From Clostridia bacterium (lineage in GTDB: Bacteria > Bacillota_A > Clostridia > Christensenellales > Aristaeellaceae): 64,000 bases of DNA. How positions within the stretch are numbered: the first letter of the stretch is position 1; the number at the start of each line of letters is the position of its first letter. The notes beneath the pieces are model-generated. The model saw only the letters and a list, made by a program, of their open reading frames with translations. It was not told the origin of the DNA and searched no databases. Below, piece after piece: positions 18,081 to 29,297 of the stretch. A program made the translations under genes and the position numbers. The stretch is taken from NCBI GenBank assembly GCA_017938645.1, contig JAGBBE010000205.1, forward strand, positions 1 through 64,000, given 5' to 3'.

Positions 18081-18890
18081 ATGAGCATTCAGAATGCTGC
18101 CGCGCAGAAGGTGCTGATTGCAGCGCACCGCGGAGTGGCCGGCGGCAATGTTCCCTGCAATTCCTATCCCGCCTTTGAAGCAGCCCTGCGTCAGGGCGCA
18201 GATATCATCGAACTGGATATTTCCATGTCCCGCGACGGCGTGCTGTACGTGTTCCATCCTGGCATGGAGCCGGTGTTTCTGCGCAGCGAGCGGCTGATTT
18301 CCGACATGGATGCACGCGAGGTGGATCAGCTTCCTCTGCGCAATCAGGACAGCACGCCCACGCAGTACTATGTGCCCCGCTTTGAAGACATCATGCATCG
18401 TCTGCGCGGAAGATGCTACATCAATCTGGACAAGTTCTGGACCTGCCCGGAGCGCATTACAGAATCGGTGCGCAGCCTCGGTATGCAAGATCAGGTGCTG
18501 ATCAAAACCTCCGCCACGCCGGAAAATTTTGCACGTGTGGAAGCCGTCGCGCCAGATCTGCCTTACATGGTTATTGCACGTGACAGGGATGACTTCACCG
18601 ACGAGCTTCTCAAACGCCCGATGCGCTACGTAGGTGTTGAGGCGCTGTTTGAGCGCGAGGATGCGCCCATTGCAAGCGAGGACTATCTCAGCGGTCTTCG
18701 TAAAAAGAATCTGCTGGCCTGGGGCAACGCCATCGTCTACGACTACCGTGCCGTGCTCACAGCCGGTCATACTGACGACATTTCCATCTCCGAGGATCCT
18801 GAAAAGGGCTGGGGATGGCTGGTAAAGCGCGGATTCAACATCATTCAGACCGACTGGACGCTGGATCTGGCCAGATATCTCGGACGATAA
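18081..18890 (+). CDS. Glycerophosphodiester phosphodiesterase family protein
   Basis: 269 residues. The GDPD core begins IAAHRGVAGGNVPCNSYPAF with the catalytic His-Arg, then GADIIELDI (metal-binding Glu and Asp) and VLYVFHPGM in place of the usual HD motif. The protein lacks a signal peptide, so it is probably cytoplasmic. Family members split glycerophosphodiesters to glycerol-3-phosphate and an alcohol. The Asp after the second His is replaced by Pro, which may change substrate choice. Start ATG 18081 has CGAGGTG upstream. It is the third gene of the nucleoside hydrolase operon, 15 bases after the kinase. Confidence 0.85.
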   Translation: MSIQNAAAQKVLIAAHRGVAGGNVPCNSYPAFEAALRQGADIIELDISMSRDGVLYVFHPGMEPVFLRSERLISDMDAREVDQLPLRNQDSTPTQYYVPRFEDIMHRLRGRCYINLDKFWTCPERITESVRSLGMQDQVLIKTSATPENFARVEAVAPDLPYMVIARDRDDFTDELLKRPMRYVGVEALFEREDAPIASEDYLSGLRKKNLLAWGNAIVYDYRAVLTAGHTDDISISEDPEKGWGWLVKRGFNIIQTDWTLDLARYLGR

Positions 18891-18896
18891 AGAAAC

Positions 18897-18929
18897 ACGG
18901 CATCACCGGAAAGATTCCGGCGGTGCCGT
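18897..18929. terminator. Terminator hairpin between convergent genes
   Basis: A 13-bp stem ACGGCATCACCGG/CCGGCGGTGCCGT with one mismatch and one wobble, loop AAAGATT, followed on the plus strand by TGTTTTT. It separates GDPD (plus) from DUF89 (minus). Confidence 0.8.
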
Positions 18930-18939
18930 TGTTTTTGAT

Positions 18940-19821
18940 TCAACTGTCTTTGTCGCGCACGAGCATGCCCGTGAAGCGCGGAACATGGAATCTGGTGGCA
19001 AACAGCTGACATTTGCACATAAACAGATAGAACACGTTCAGCCCGCAGCCGCGCATGGTCTCGAAGTTGGCCTGTCCCTTGGCAAGAATCAGATCGGCAT
19101 TTTCAAGCGTCGCTCTTGCCTCGTCCGAGATGTCCTCCAGCCATGTTCCGGCCACGTCGCTGCCGTTGTCCATCACCTTCGCTACCTCGGCAAGGCCGAC
19201 CTGTTCGGCATCCTCGCGCGTGGCGTCGTTGAGCACGTCGTTTCCGCGAACCATCACCCGAAGGTCTGCTTCAGGATTCATGCGGCCGATCAGTCTCAAA
19301 AGCAGCTTGTCCATCACGATTTCGCCGCAATTGTCGGTGAGGCACACAATGCGTCCGGCTCGCAGGATTTCCGCCTTCAGCGCTTCGCAGGCTTCCGGAT
19401 TCAGTTCAAAACCCGGGGCGGCGTCGATCAGGCGACTGAGTTCCTCCTCCTGCACCTTGTGCATAGCGCCGCCGAAGTCAATATAATTGCCCACGAAGGC
19501 GTAACGAAGCGCCAGCAGAAGTTGATCTTCCGCCGCATCGATGTTCTGCTGCAGCACGTCTTCCCTTGCGAGCATCAGCGCGTTGAAATGGCGCTTGATC
19601 TGCGTGAAATCCTCCAGTTCGCCAAACATTTCCCGCTTCAGGTTCTTGATGTCGCGCGAAATGGCAGGTACACCCACGTCACGGCGAGCATTCGCCACCA
19701 GCCCGAGGAAGCGCTGCATGTACTCCAGCTGCTGTTCAGACGATGCATCCGCAGGATAGGCCGTAAGCTGCTTGGAAACCAGACAGCGGATGCATTCCGG
19801 CTCCAGTCTGTTAGTACTCAT
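18940..19821 (-). CDS. DUF89 (ARMT1-like) damage-control phosphatase family protein
   Basis: 293 residues. Conserved DUF89 features are the N-terminal cysteine pair ECIRC, TDNCGEIVMDKLL (metal-site Asp-Asn near residue 160), VRGNDVLNDATREDA and LILAKGQANFETM. The family comprises metal-dependent phosphatases that remove damaged phospho-metabolites such as sugar phosphates. AAGGAG lies upstream of the ATG. It follows the M28 peptidase by 12 bases on the same strand and is probably read from that gene's promoter. The real substrate is unknown. Confidence 0.87.
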   Translation of the reverse strand: MSTNRLEPECIRCLVSKQLTAYPADASSEQQLEYMQRFLGLVANARRDVGVPAISRDIKNLKREMFGELEDFTQIKRHFNALMLAREDVLQQNIDAAEDQLLLALRYAFVGNYIDFGGAMHKVQEEELSRLIDAAPGFELNPEACEALKAEILRAGRIVCLTDNCGEIVMDKLLLRLIGRMNPEADLRVMVRGNDVLNDATREDAEQVGLAEVAKVMDNGSDVAGTWLEDISDEARATLENADLILAKGQANFETMRGCGLNVFYLFMCKCQLFATRFHVPRFTGMLVRDKDS

Positions 19822-19833
19822 TCTGAACGCTCC

Positions 19834-21060
19834 TTATTCGGGCTTGCGCTTGCGAAGCAGGTAGTAGTCCAGCTTCTCCTTGATGCTATCAGGAATCGTA
19901 CGGCTGACAGGGCAGAGTTTTGCGTTGGCCATGCGGTCGGTAAAAGCCACGAGGAAGGCCACGTCCTCCTGCACCTGTTCGGCCTTCATGACCTTGCGGG
20001 TGTCGTAGCTGTTGTGAATGGTGGCGGTGTTCGGAGGCGCAAGACGGGCAAAGGAAACAGCAGGCACGCCCTTATCGGCAAAAGGCGTGGAGTCGCTGGA
20101 ATACACGTCCTGACGCGCTTTGAGTCCGAAGCCGATTTCGTTGGCAAAGTACTCGATGTAATGCACCAGCTTCTCCTCGCAGGTGCAGCAGGCGATGAAC
20201 TTGCCCATGATGCAGCCGATCATGTCCAGATTGATGTTGAGCGCCATCTTGTCCAGCTCGTTCTCGTGATCCTTCACATAGGCCTTGGAGCCGAGCAGTC
20301 CGCGTTCCTCGCTGCCGCAGAACACAAAGCGCAGGCCATAGCGATGGGGCTTGCTGACGAAGGCCTCCGCAATGCCCAAAAGGCCCAGGCAGCCGGACAT
20401 GTTGTCATATGCACCCTGGGACAGCGAAGTGGTGTCATAGTGCGCTGTCAGCACGATCCACTCGTCAATCTCGCCGGGCAGCTCCATCACAACGTTCTGA
20501 GACTCACCCTTGTATTCATCCTGCTTAAGCACGATCTTTGCAGTATTGACGCCCTTTTCCACCAGTGCGATGGCATCCTTGGCATTGATATTGACGCAGG
20601 GAATCTTGTTGCCAAGGCTCACCACAGCGCGCAGTTCACGCTGATCAATATCGCGGTCAGCATAGTTGGCGTTGCCATCAAAGGTGATCAGACCTACTGC
20701 GCCGTTATCGAGCAGATCCTGATACATCCAGCGGCGCAGATAGCTGTCGATCATAACCACCTTGCCCTTGACCTGTTTCAGGGAATAGGCGTCGTCGGAG
20801 CGCAGGTAATAGAAAGGCGCTTCCACTTCACCGCTTCCGGCGCACAGATAACCCTTGCAGGGAATGCTCACGCCATCGGCCTCAAACACGGCCTCATGCA
20901 TCGTGGCCATATCCACCTCGAAGGCTTCCAGATGCGCTTCAATGCCCAGCTCACGGCAGCAATCCGCCAGGTATTCGGCAGCCTTGCGCTCAGCAGGCGT
21001 TCCGCTGGTGTGAACATAAGCGGTATCTTCCAGAATCTGATTGATCTTCTGAATATCCAT
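19834..21060 (-). CDS. M28 family zinc peptidase
   Basis: 408 residues without a signal peptide. The C-terminal M28 catalytic region has TAHYDTTSLSQGAYDN (first His-Asp metal ligands), FCGSEERGLLGSKAY (catalytic Glu pair), NINLDMIGC and a terminal His in NTATIHNSYDTR. A PA-like insert lies before it (residues about 75-200). Members are aminopeptidases or dipeptidases with two zinc ions. Start MDIQKINQ chosen because GGAGG lies eight bases upstream; the frame extends further but into the GNAT gene. It is followed by DUF89. Confidence 0.88.
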   Translation of the reverse strand: MDIQKINQILEDTAYVHTSGTPAERKAAEYLADCCRELGIEAHLEAFEVDMATMHEAVFEADGVSIPCKGYLCAGSGEVEAPFYYLRSDDAYSLKQVKGKVVMIDSYLRRWMYQDLLDNGAVGLITFDGNANYADRDIDQRELRAVVSLGNKIPCVNINAKDAIALVEKGVNTAKIVLKQDEYKGESQNVVMELPGEIDEWIVLTAHYDTTSLSQGAYDNMSGCLGLLGIAEAFVSKPHRYGLRFVFCGSEERGLLGSKAYVKDHENELDKMALNINLDMIGCIMGKFIACCTCEEKLVHYIEYFANEIGFGLKARQDVYSSDSTPFADKGVPAVSFARLAPPNTATIHNSYDTRKVMKAEQVQEDVAFLVAFTDRMANAKLCPVSRTIPDSIKEKLDYYLLRKRKPE

Positions 21061-21092
21061 ATTGATTCCCTCCTGTGTGGTTTCTATCAAAA

Positions 21093-21121
21093 AGTATATC
21101 GGATGCTCCATCAAAATGCAA
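21093..21121 (-). promoter_or_regulatory. Predicted promoter for the M28 peptidase-DUF89 unit
   Basis: Minus strand TTGCAT, 17 bases, TATACT, 33 bases before the M28 start. The -35 box overlaps the end of the upstream GNAT gene. Confidence 0.65.
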
Positions 21122-21680
21122 CCGTCTGCGAAAAAGGGCGCACAGGCGGCTGATCGTTTCCATGCTCGCCGATGATCTTTTCCATCCAGATCATGTGATA
21201 CCAGCGGCCGAACTTGTATCCGCACCGGCGGAAGAAGCCATTGCGCACGAAGCCCATATGCTCATGAAAACGTTCGCTTGCGAAGCTGAGGTATTCGTCC
21301 TCCTCTTCGGGGACACCGATGCAGGCATAAAGATTGAGGACGCCCATCTCCCCAAGCGCCTTCTCCAGCGCTTCGTATAGCTTTCTGCCTGCGCCCTTTC
21401 CTTTGCACCGGTGATCCAGATACACCGTCATTTCTGCAGCCCAGCCATAGGCTGCACGCGCATGGAATGGCCCCGCATAAGCATATCCGATGATCCTGCC
21501 CTCAGCCTCGGCCACCAGATAGGGATACTTCTGCATAATACGGCACATCCGGCTCTGGAATTCCTCCACCGACGGCACCTCGTATTCAAACGTTACGGCT
21601 GTATGCAGAACATAGTGCCGGTAAATCTCCAGAAGCTCCGGCGCATCCTTTAGCACTGCACGCCTGATCCGCACGTCCAT
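21111..21680 (-). CDS. GNAT family N-acetyltransferase (phosphinothricin acetyltransferase-like)
   Basis: 189 residues. The domain starts IRRAVLKDAPELLEIYRHYV and contains AAEMTVYLDHRCKGKGAGRKL with the acetyl-CoA loop (KGKGAG), then GFVRNGFFRRCGYKFGRWYHMIWMEK at the end, the pattern of PAT/Bar-like acetyltransferases. These acetylate small amines such as phosphinothricin or methionine sulfoximine. I chose ATG 21680; an ATG two codons earlier is also possible, both near a GGGGGA stretch. It lies between the liv operon and the M28 gene, separated from livF by a hairpin. Confidence 0.88.
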   Translation of the reverse strand: MDVRIRRAVLKDAPELLEIYRHYVLHTAVTFEYEVPSVEEFQSRMCRIMQKYPYLVAEAEGRIIGYAYAGPFHARAAYGWAAEMTVYLDHRCKGKGAGRKLYEALEKALGEMGVLNLYACIGVPEEEDEYLSFASERFHEHMGFVRNGFFRRCGYKFGRWYHMIWMEKIIGEHGNDQPPVRPFSQTVAF

Positions 21681-21699
21681 TTCCATTCCCCCAAACAGC

Positions 21700-21728
21700 A
21701 AACGCCCGGGCACATGGCTCGGGCGTTT
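21700..21728 (-). terminator. Hairpin at the end of the liv operon
   Basis: Perfect 9-bp stem AAACGCCCG/CGGGCGTTT 15 bases after the livF stop. On the minus strand the tail is GTTTGCTGTTT, a modest T-tract; on the plus strand it is followed by six T residues. Confidence 0.65.
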
Positions 21729-21743
21729 GGATTTTTTCATTCG

Positions 21744-22451
21744 TCAGCCGCCCAGATAGGCCGCGCGCACGCGGTCATCGGCCAGTACGTCGGCTGCATC
21801 GCCGGACATGGTAATCAGACCGGTGCCCAGCACGTAGGCTCTGTCGGCAATGGACAGCGCCATCTGCGCGTTCTGTTCAACCAGCAGAATGGTGGTTCCT
21901 ACCTCATGCAGCTCCTTGATGATGTCGAAAATCTGCTCCACCAGAATGGGCGCCAGACCCATCGAAGGCTCGTCGAGCATGAGCAGCTTGGGCTTGCTCA
22001 TCAGAGCGCGGCCCATGGCCAGCATCTGCTGTTCGCCGCCGGACAGGGTGCCTGCGATCTGCTTTTCGCGCTCGCGCAGGCGCGGGAAGCGATTGAACAC
22101 ATCTTCGATAGAACCTTCAATCTCGCTGTTGGGACGGGAGAAACCGCCCATTTCGAGGTTCTCGCGCACGGTCATCTGCTGGAAGATGCGGCGGCCTTCG
22201 GGACAGAGGGCCATGCCGTTGTAAACCATCTTGCTGGCGGGCATTCCGGTGATGTTCTTTCCATCGAAAGTGATGGAGCCTTCACGAGGCTTGAGCAGAC
22301 CGGCAATGGTGTTGAGCGTGGTGGATTTGCCTGCGCCGTTTGCGCCGATGAGGGTAACGATTTCGCCCTCTTTTACCTCAAAGGAAATGCCTTTGATGGC
22401 GTGAATCGCGCCGTAGTAGACGTGAATATTATCAACCTTGAGCAGACTCAT
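21744..22451 (-). CDS. livF: Branched-chain amino acid ABC transporter, ATP-binding protein LivF
   Basis: 235 residues, the normal LivF length. Walker A GANGAGKST, signature LSGGEQQM, Walker B LLMLDEPSMGLAP, and the typical LivF end VLGTGLITMSGDAADVLADDRVRAAYLGG. It powers uptake of leucine, isoleucine and valine together with LivG. Start MSLLKVDNIHVYYG is placed two bases after the livG stop with AAGGAGG inside the end of livG. Last gene of livKHMGF. Confidence 0.96.
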   Translation of the reverse strand: MSLLKVDNIHVYYGAIHAIKGISFEVKEGEIVTLIGANGAGKSTTLNTIAGLLKPREGSITFDGKNITGMPASKMVYNGMALCPEGRRIFQQMTVRENLEMGGFSRPNSEIEGSIEDVFNRFPRLREREKQIAGTLSGGEQQMLAMGRALMSKPKLLMLDEPSMGLAPILVEQIFDIIKELHEVGTTILLVEQNAQMALSIADRAYVLGTGLITMSGDAADVLADDRVRAAYLGG

Positions 22452-22453
22452 CC

Positions 22454-23301
<848 letters not shown>

Positions 23302-23305
<4 letters not shown>

Positions 23306-24372
23306 GCCTGATTCCCCTCCTTGTCATTCTTTTCTTTACGGGAAAACGCGGTCTTTACAACCGCCAGCTTAGCAGCCAGGAACGGGCTGTTGGACGCCAG
23401 CATCACAACGATCAGCACCACGGCGTACACCAGCATGCGGTAGTCGCTGAAGGCGCGCAGCACCTCGGGCAGAACCGTCAGAAGCGTTGCTGCAATTACC
23501 GAGCCGCGGATATTGCCAATGCCGCCCAGCACCACAAATACCAGCACCAGAATCGACGTATCGAACTTGAACTTCGCAGCCGTCACGGAGGAAATATTCA
23601 GTCCGTACAGCGCACCAGCCATACCGGCCAGCGCAGCGCTGGTAACAAAAGCCATCATTTTATATTTGGTCACGTTGATGCCCACGGACTCAGCCGCAAC
23701 ACGCGCGTCACGGATGGCCATGATGGCACGGCCGGAGCGGGAGTTGATCAGGTTGAGCACGACAAACAGCGTGAACAGCACCAGCGCAAAGCCCATCGTG
23801 AAGGTGGAAATCTTGTCAACGCCGGTTGCACCAGCGGGGCCGTTGTAGATGATCTTGCCAGGAAGCGTCGGATTGTTGAAGCTCACATACAGCCTTCCGC
23901 CGTCCAGCGAGAAGTACAGGCAGTTGAACACATTGCGGATGATTTCGCCAAAAGCCAGCGTCACAATCGCCAGATAGTCGCCGCGCAGACGAAGCACGGG
24001 AATGCCGATCAAAACGCCCGCAAGGCCGGCAAACACGCCGCCGGTCAGGAGGGAGAGGATCAGACGGATCACTTCATTTTCCATCTGGAAAGCGCCGGCC
24101 AGCCAGGTGGACATGATGATGCCGGAGAAAGCGCCCACGCTCATGAAACCTGCATGGCCCAGTGAGAGCTCGCCGGAGATACCAACCGTCAGGTTCAAAG
24201 ACACAGCCATGACGATGTAGACGCAGATCGGAACCAGCTGTCCCTTAAGGGAACGCGTCATTTTGAAGCCATCAATGGTGCCGGACAGCGCAAGCTGGCA
24301 CACGAGGAAGGCGACAATCACAATGCCGTAGGTGATCAAATTGCTGATGAAATTCTTTTTTGACCTTGACAT
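23302..24372 (-). CDS. livM: Branched-chain amino acid ABC transporter, permease LivM
   Basis: 356 residues with about eight to ten hydrophobic helices. Family motifs are SLNLTVGISGELSLGHAGFMSVGAF and the permease loop RGDYLAIVTLAFGEIIRNV. It forms the membrane channel with LivH. I chose MSRSKKNF as start because GAGGTG lies upstream and the earlier frame overlaps livH. The lysine-rich C-terminus contacts the ATPases only by inference. Confidence 0.94.
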
Positions 24373-24379
24373 AGGCACC

Positions 24380-25264
24380 TCACACCTTCTCGTGCACTTT
24401 CTTGCCAAGCAGACCAGTCGGCTTGACGAGCAGCACGATAATCAGCACGCCGAAAACCAGCGCGTCGCTCAGTTCCGTGGAAACATAGGCCTTGCCCAGA
24501 ATCTCGATAACGCCCAGCAGAATGCCGCCCAGCATAGCGCCGGGGATGGAGCCGATGCCGCCGAAAACAGCAGCCGTAAAGGCCTTGATACCGGGCATAG
24601 AACCGGTGGTGGGCATCAGAACCGGGTAGGTAGAGCACAGCAGCACGCCTGCGATGGCCGCCAGCGCCGAGCCGATGGCAAAGGTCACGGAAATCGTAAG
24701 GTTTACATTGATGCCCATCAGCTGGGCAGCGCCCTTGTCCTCGCTGACGCCGCGCATGGACTTGCCCATCTTGGTCTTGCTGGTAAACAGCGTGAGCGCG
24801 ATCATGATTACGATATTGGCAAGCACGGTCACGATGGTTTCAGCGGAAATGATCAGCTGACCGCCCAGCAGAGACAGGGAAGGCAGACCGATCACAGAGG
24901 GGAAGCTTTTGGGGTTGGCGCCCCAGACAAGCAGCGCAATATTCTGCAGCAGATAGCTCATGCCGATGGCGGTGATCAGCACCGCCAGAGACGTGGCCTG
25001 ACGCAGCGGCTTGTAGGCCAGACCTTCGATCAGAACGCCCAGAACCGTACACACGATCATTGAAATCAGCACAGCAGCCAGCGGAGGCATGTTCCACGCA
25101 TGCACTGCGCTGAAGGTGATGTATGCGCCAATCATGATAACGTCGCCGTGGGCAAAGTTCAGCATCTTGGCAATACCATAAACCATGGTGTAACCAAGCG
25201 CAATAATGGCATATACGCTTCCCAGGCTAATACCATTGAGCAGGTGGGACAGCAAGGATACCAT
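24380..25264 (-). CDS. livH: Branched-chain amino acid ABC transporter, permease LivH
   Basis: 294 residues. The N-terminus GISLGSVYAIIALGYTMVYGI and LNFAHGDVIMIGAY are characteristic of LivH; GIKAFTAAVFGGIGSIPGAMLGG is the conserved cytoplasmic loop. Together with LivM it forms the transmembrane part of the importer. A long hairpin lies between livK and this gene, suggesting that less of the message continues into the permease genes than covers livK. Confidence 0.95.
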   Translation of the reverse strand: MVSLLSHLLNGISLGSVYAIIALGYTMVYGIAKMLNFAHGDVIMIGAYITFSAVHAWNMPPLAAVLISMIVCTVLGVLIEGLAYKPLRQATSLAVLITAIGMSYLLQNIALLVWGANPKSFPSVIGLPSLSLLGGQLIISAETIVTVLANIVIMIALTLFTSKTKMGKSMRGVSEDKGAAQLMGINVNLTISVTFAIGSALAAIAGVLLCSTYPVLMPTTGSMPGIKAFTAAVFGGIGSIPGAMLGGILLGVIEILGKAYVSTELSDALVFGVLIIVLLVKPTGLLGKKVHEKV

Positions 25265-25294
25265 TCCTTCACAACCTCTCCATCAAAATACCAT

Positions 25295-25347
25295 AAGGTA
25301 ATCAACTGCAAACAGCCGCACAGGGGCTGTCTGGGGTTGATTACCTT
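25295..25347 (-). promoter_or_regulatory. Long hairpin between livK and livH
   Basis: Outer perfect arms of 12 bp (AAGGTAATCAAC/GTTGATTACCTT) enclose inner arms of 6 bp (ACAGCC/GGCTGT). No strong T-tract follows on the minus strand (ATGGTATTTTG), so it looks more like an mRNA-stabilising or attenuating stem than a full terminator. It would raise LivK over permease output. Confidence 0.75.
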
Positions 25348-25420
25348 GCTTTTTGGGGTCTGTACGCAAACCGCCCGGCTCCCACCTTTGCGGCAGAAGC
25401 CGGGCGGAAAAGTTCAAGGA

Positions 25421-26548
25421 TTAGTCGACCTTGGCGTAGATGCCGTCCTTGATGATGTACACGGCAGGAACCTTGGTCACTTCGCCGGTGGTGGCCCAGG
25501 CCAGCTCGCCGGTCAGACCGCTCACCTGCAGGGTGGCGAACTGCTCGATCAGCATTTCGCAAGCGTCCTCAGCAGCAGTGTCGGCAGTGATGCCGGCGTT
25601 CTGAGCGGCGGCGTAGAGAGCGTAAACTCCGTCGTAAGCGTCAGCAGCAAACTGGTTGGGCTCTTCGCCGTAGGCAGCCACGTACTGCTTGACGAAAGAC
25701 TGGGTCTTCTCGTCCTGAGAGGAAGCAGCGAAGGGGGTCAGCAGCATGACGCCTTCAGCCAGGGTCTTGTCGAAGCCTTCAAGGGTCAGGATGCCGTCCA
25801 TGCCGTCCACACCGAAGAACAGGGGGGCATATTCAACGGCCTTGGCCTGAGCCAGGATCAGAGAAGCGGGGGTGTAGTAGATGGGCAGGAACACCAGGTC
25901 AGCGCCGGCGTCCTTACAGGTGGCAACCTGCACGGAGAAGTCAGCGTTGTCATCAGCGGCAAAGGTGGTCACGGCCACGATTTCCAGACCCAGCTCAGCA
26001 GCCTTCACTTCGAAAGCCTGATAGATGCCGGTGGAGTACACGTCAGAGTTGTTGTAGATCACGCCAATCTTGGTGCCAAGCTTCTTGGAGGCGATCATCT
26101 CGGCGGCGGCAACACCCTGACCGGGGTCGGTGAAGCAAACCTGGAAAGCGTTGTCCTTGCCGGCGGTAACGTCAGCAGAAGAAGCAGAGGGAGTCAGCAT
26201 GAAAATGCGCTCTTCATAAGCCTGAGCAGCCACAGCAACGCAGGGAGCGGTGGTCACGGTGCCCAGAATCATCTGCGCGCCATTGTCCAGCACGGCGTTG
26301 TAAGCGTTGATGCCCTTTTCGGGGTCATGCTCGTCGTCCTGAATATCCAGCACAATCTGCATGCCGCCCAAGGCATTGATTTCGTTAGCAGCAATCTGAG
26401 CGCCATTGGCAACGGCATTGCCATAAACCGCAGCGCCGCCGGTCATGGGGCCGATCACGCCGACCTTCAGAGCGTCTTCCGCCACAGCAGAAGCCATAAG
26501 GCTCATAGCCATCACGAGAACCAAAAGAACAGAAACCAGTTTCTTCAT
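25421..26548 (-). CDS. livK: Branched-chain amino acid ABC transporter substrate-binding protein
   Basis: 375 residues. A cleavable signal peptide (KKLVSVLLVLVMAMSLMA, then SAVA before ED) is followed by the LivJ/LivK-type periplasmic-binding fold starting LKVGVIGPMTGGAAVYG and ending with KVPAVYIIKDG. There is no cysteine near the cleavage site, so it is not a lipoprotein. This is unusual for a Gram-positive importer, where binding proteins are normally lipid-anchored. First gene of livKHMGF, with its own promoter and a palindrome at the transcript start. The ligand is inferred from the operon. Confidence 0.93.
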   Translation of the reverse strand: MKKLVSVLLVLVMAMSLMASAVAEDALKVGVIGPMTGGAAVYGNAVANGAQIAANEINALGGMQIVLDIQDDEHDPEKGINAYNAVLDNGAQMILGTVTTAPCVAVAAQAYEERIFMLTPSASSADVTAGKDNAFQVCFTDPGQGVAAAEMIASKKLGTKIGVIYNNSDVYSTGIYQAFEVKAAELGLEIVAVTTFAADDNADFSVQVATCKDAGADLVFLPIYYTPASLILAQAKAVEYAPLFFGVDGMDGILTLEGFDKTLAEGVMLLTPFAASSQDEKTQSFVKQYVAAYGEEPNQFAADAYDGVYALYAAAQNAGITADTAAEDACEMLIEQFATLQVSGLTGELAWATTGEVTKVPAVYIIKDGIYAKVD

Positions 26549-26575
26549 TATTGTGTCCTCCTTGAGTACAACTTG

Positions 26576-26597
26576 TCATTCAGTACAAGCTGAATGA
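26576..26597. promoter_or_regulatory. Palindrome at the predicted liv transcription start
   Basis: Perfect 8-bp arms TCATTCAG/CTGAATGA with a 6-base spacer, immediately downstream of the -10 box at 26606. It may be an operator or the 5' stem-loop of the liv mRNA. Confidence 0.5.
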
Positions 26598-26605
26598 TGA
26601 TGAAT

Positions 26606-26635
26606 ATTATACGACAATAGTTCGGCATTTCGCAA
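26606..26635 (-). promoter_or_regulatory. Predicted promoter of the liv operon
   Basis: Minus strand TTGCGA, 18 bases, TATAAT, about 58 bases before the livK start. Confidence 0.7.
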
Positions 26636-26684
26636 GCATTTATACACCGATTTCCTGTATTTACGATGTTTTTTGTCAAAAAAC

Positions 26685-29080
<2,396 letters not shown>

Positions 29081-29127
29081 GAGCATGCTCCTTCAGTCCT
29101 TTTGAGGCTGATGATACAGCCATGCAA

Positions 29128-29156
29128 AGCATAGCAAAAAAACGCTGATCTTGCAA
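29128..29156 (-). promoter_or_regulatory. Predicted promoter for HAD-tmk/mnmA
   Basis: Minus strand TTGCAA, 17 bases, TATGCT with a TGC extended -10, 48 bases before the start codon. Confidence 0.6.
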
Positions 29157-29220
29157 GCAGTAAAGGCAATGAAAGCGTCTGTTTCCGGATGTAACAATTC
29201 GTTTTCTTGGAATGATTGCC

Positions 29221-29249
29221 TTGCAGCAAAAGTTCATGCGTGATATACT
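29221..29249 (+). promoter_or_regulatory. Predicted promoter for the GT-C-like membrane protein
   Basis: TTGCAG, 17 bases, TATACT, 49 bases before the start codon at 29298. The -35 box overlaps the right arm of an 8-bp long-range inverted repeat (29163-29170 AAGGCAAT with 29215-29222 ATTGCCTT), which might be regulatory. Confidence 0.65.
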
Positions 29250-29297
29250 TATACTTGGTTTGATATGTCTCTATTTTAGGAAAGGACGCATCACCCG

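Noticed and set aside
15942..18770. Very long open frame on the minus strand (over 900 codons) across lctD, nucleoside hydrolase, the PfkB kinase and GDPD
   Set aside because: It lies antisense to four clearly coding genes, has no family motif, and its His/Ala/Gly-rich composition is that of antisense reading in GC-rich DNA.
26640..26684. A/T hairpin GTTTTTT/AAAAAAC as the mnmA terminator
   Set aside because: The stem is only weak A-T pairs with a 3-base loop; not convincing as a terminator.
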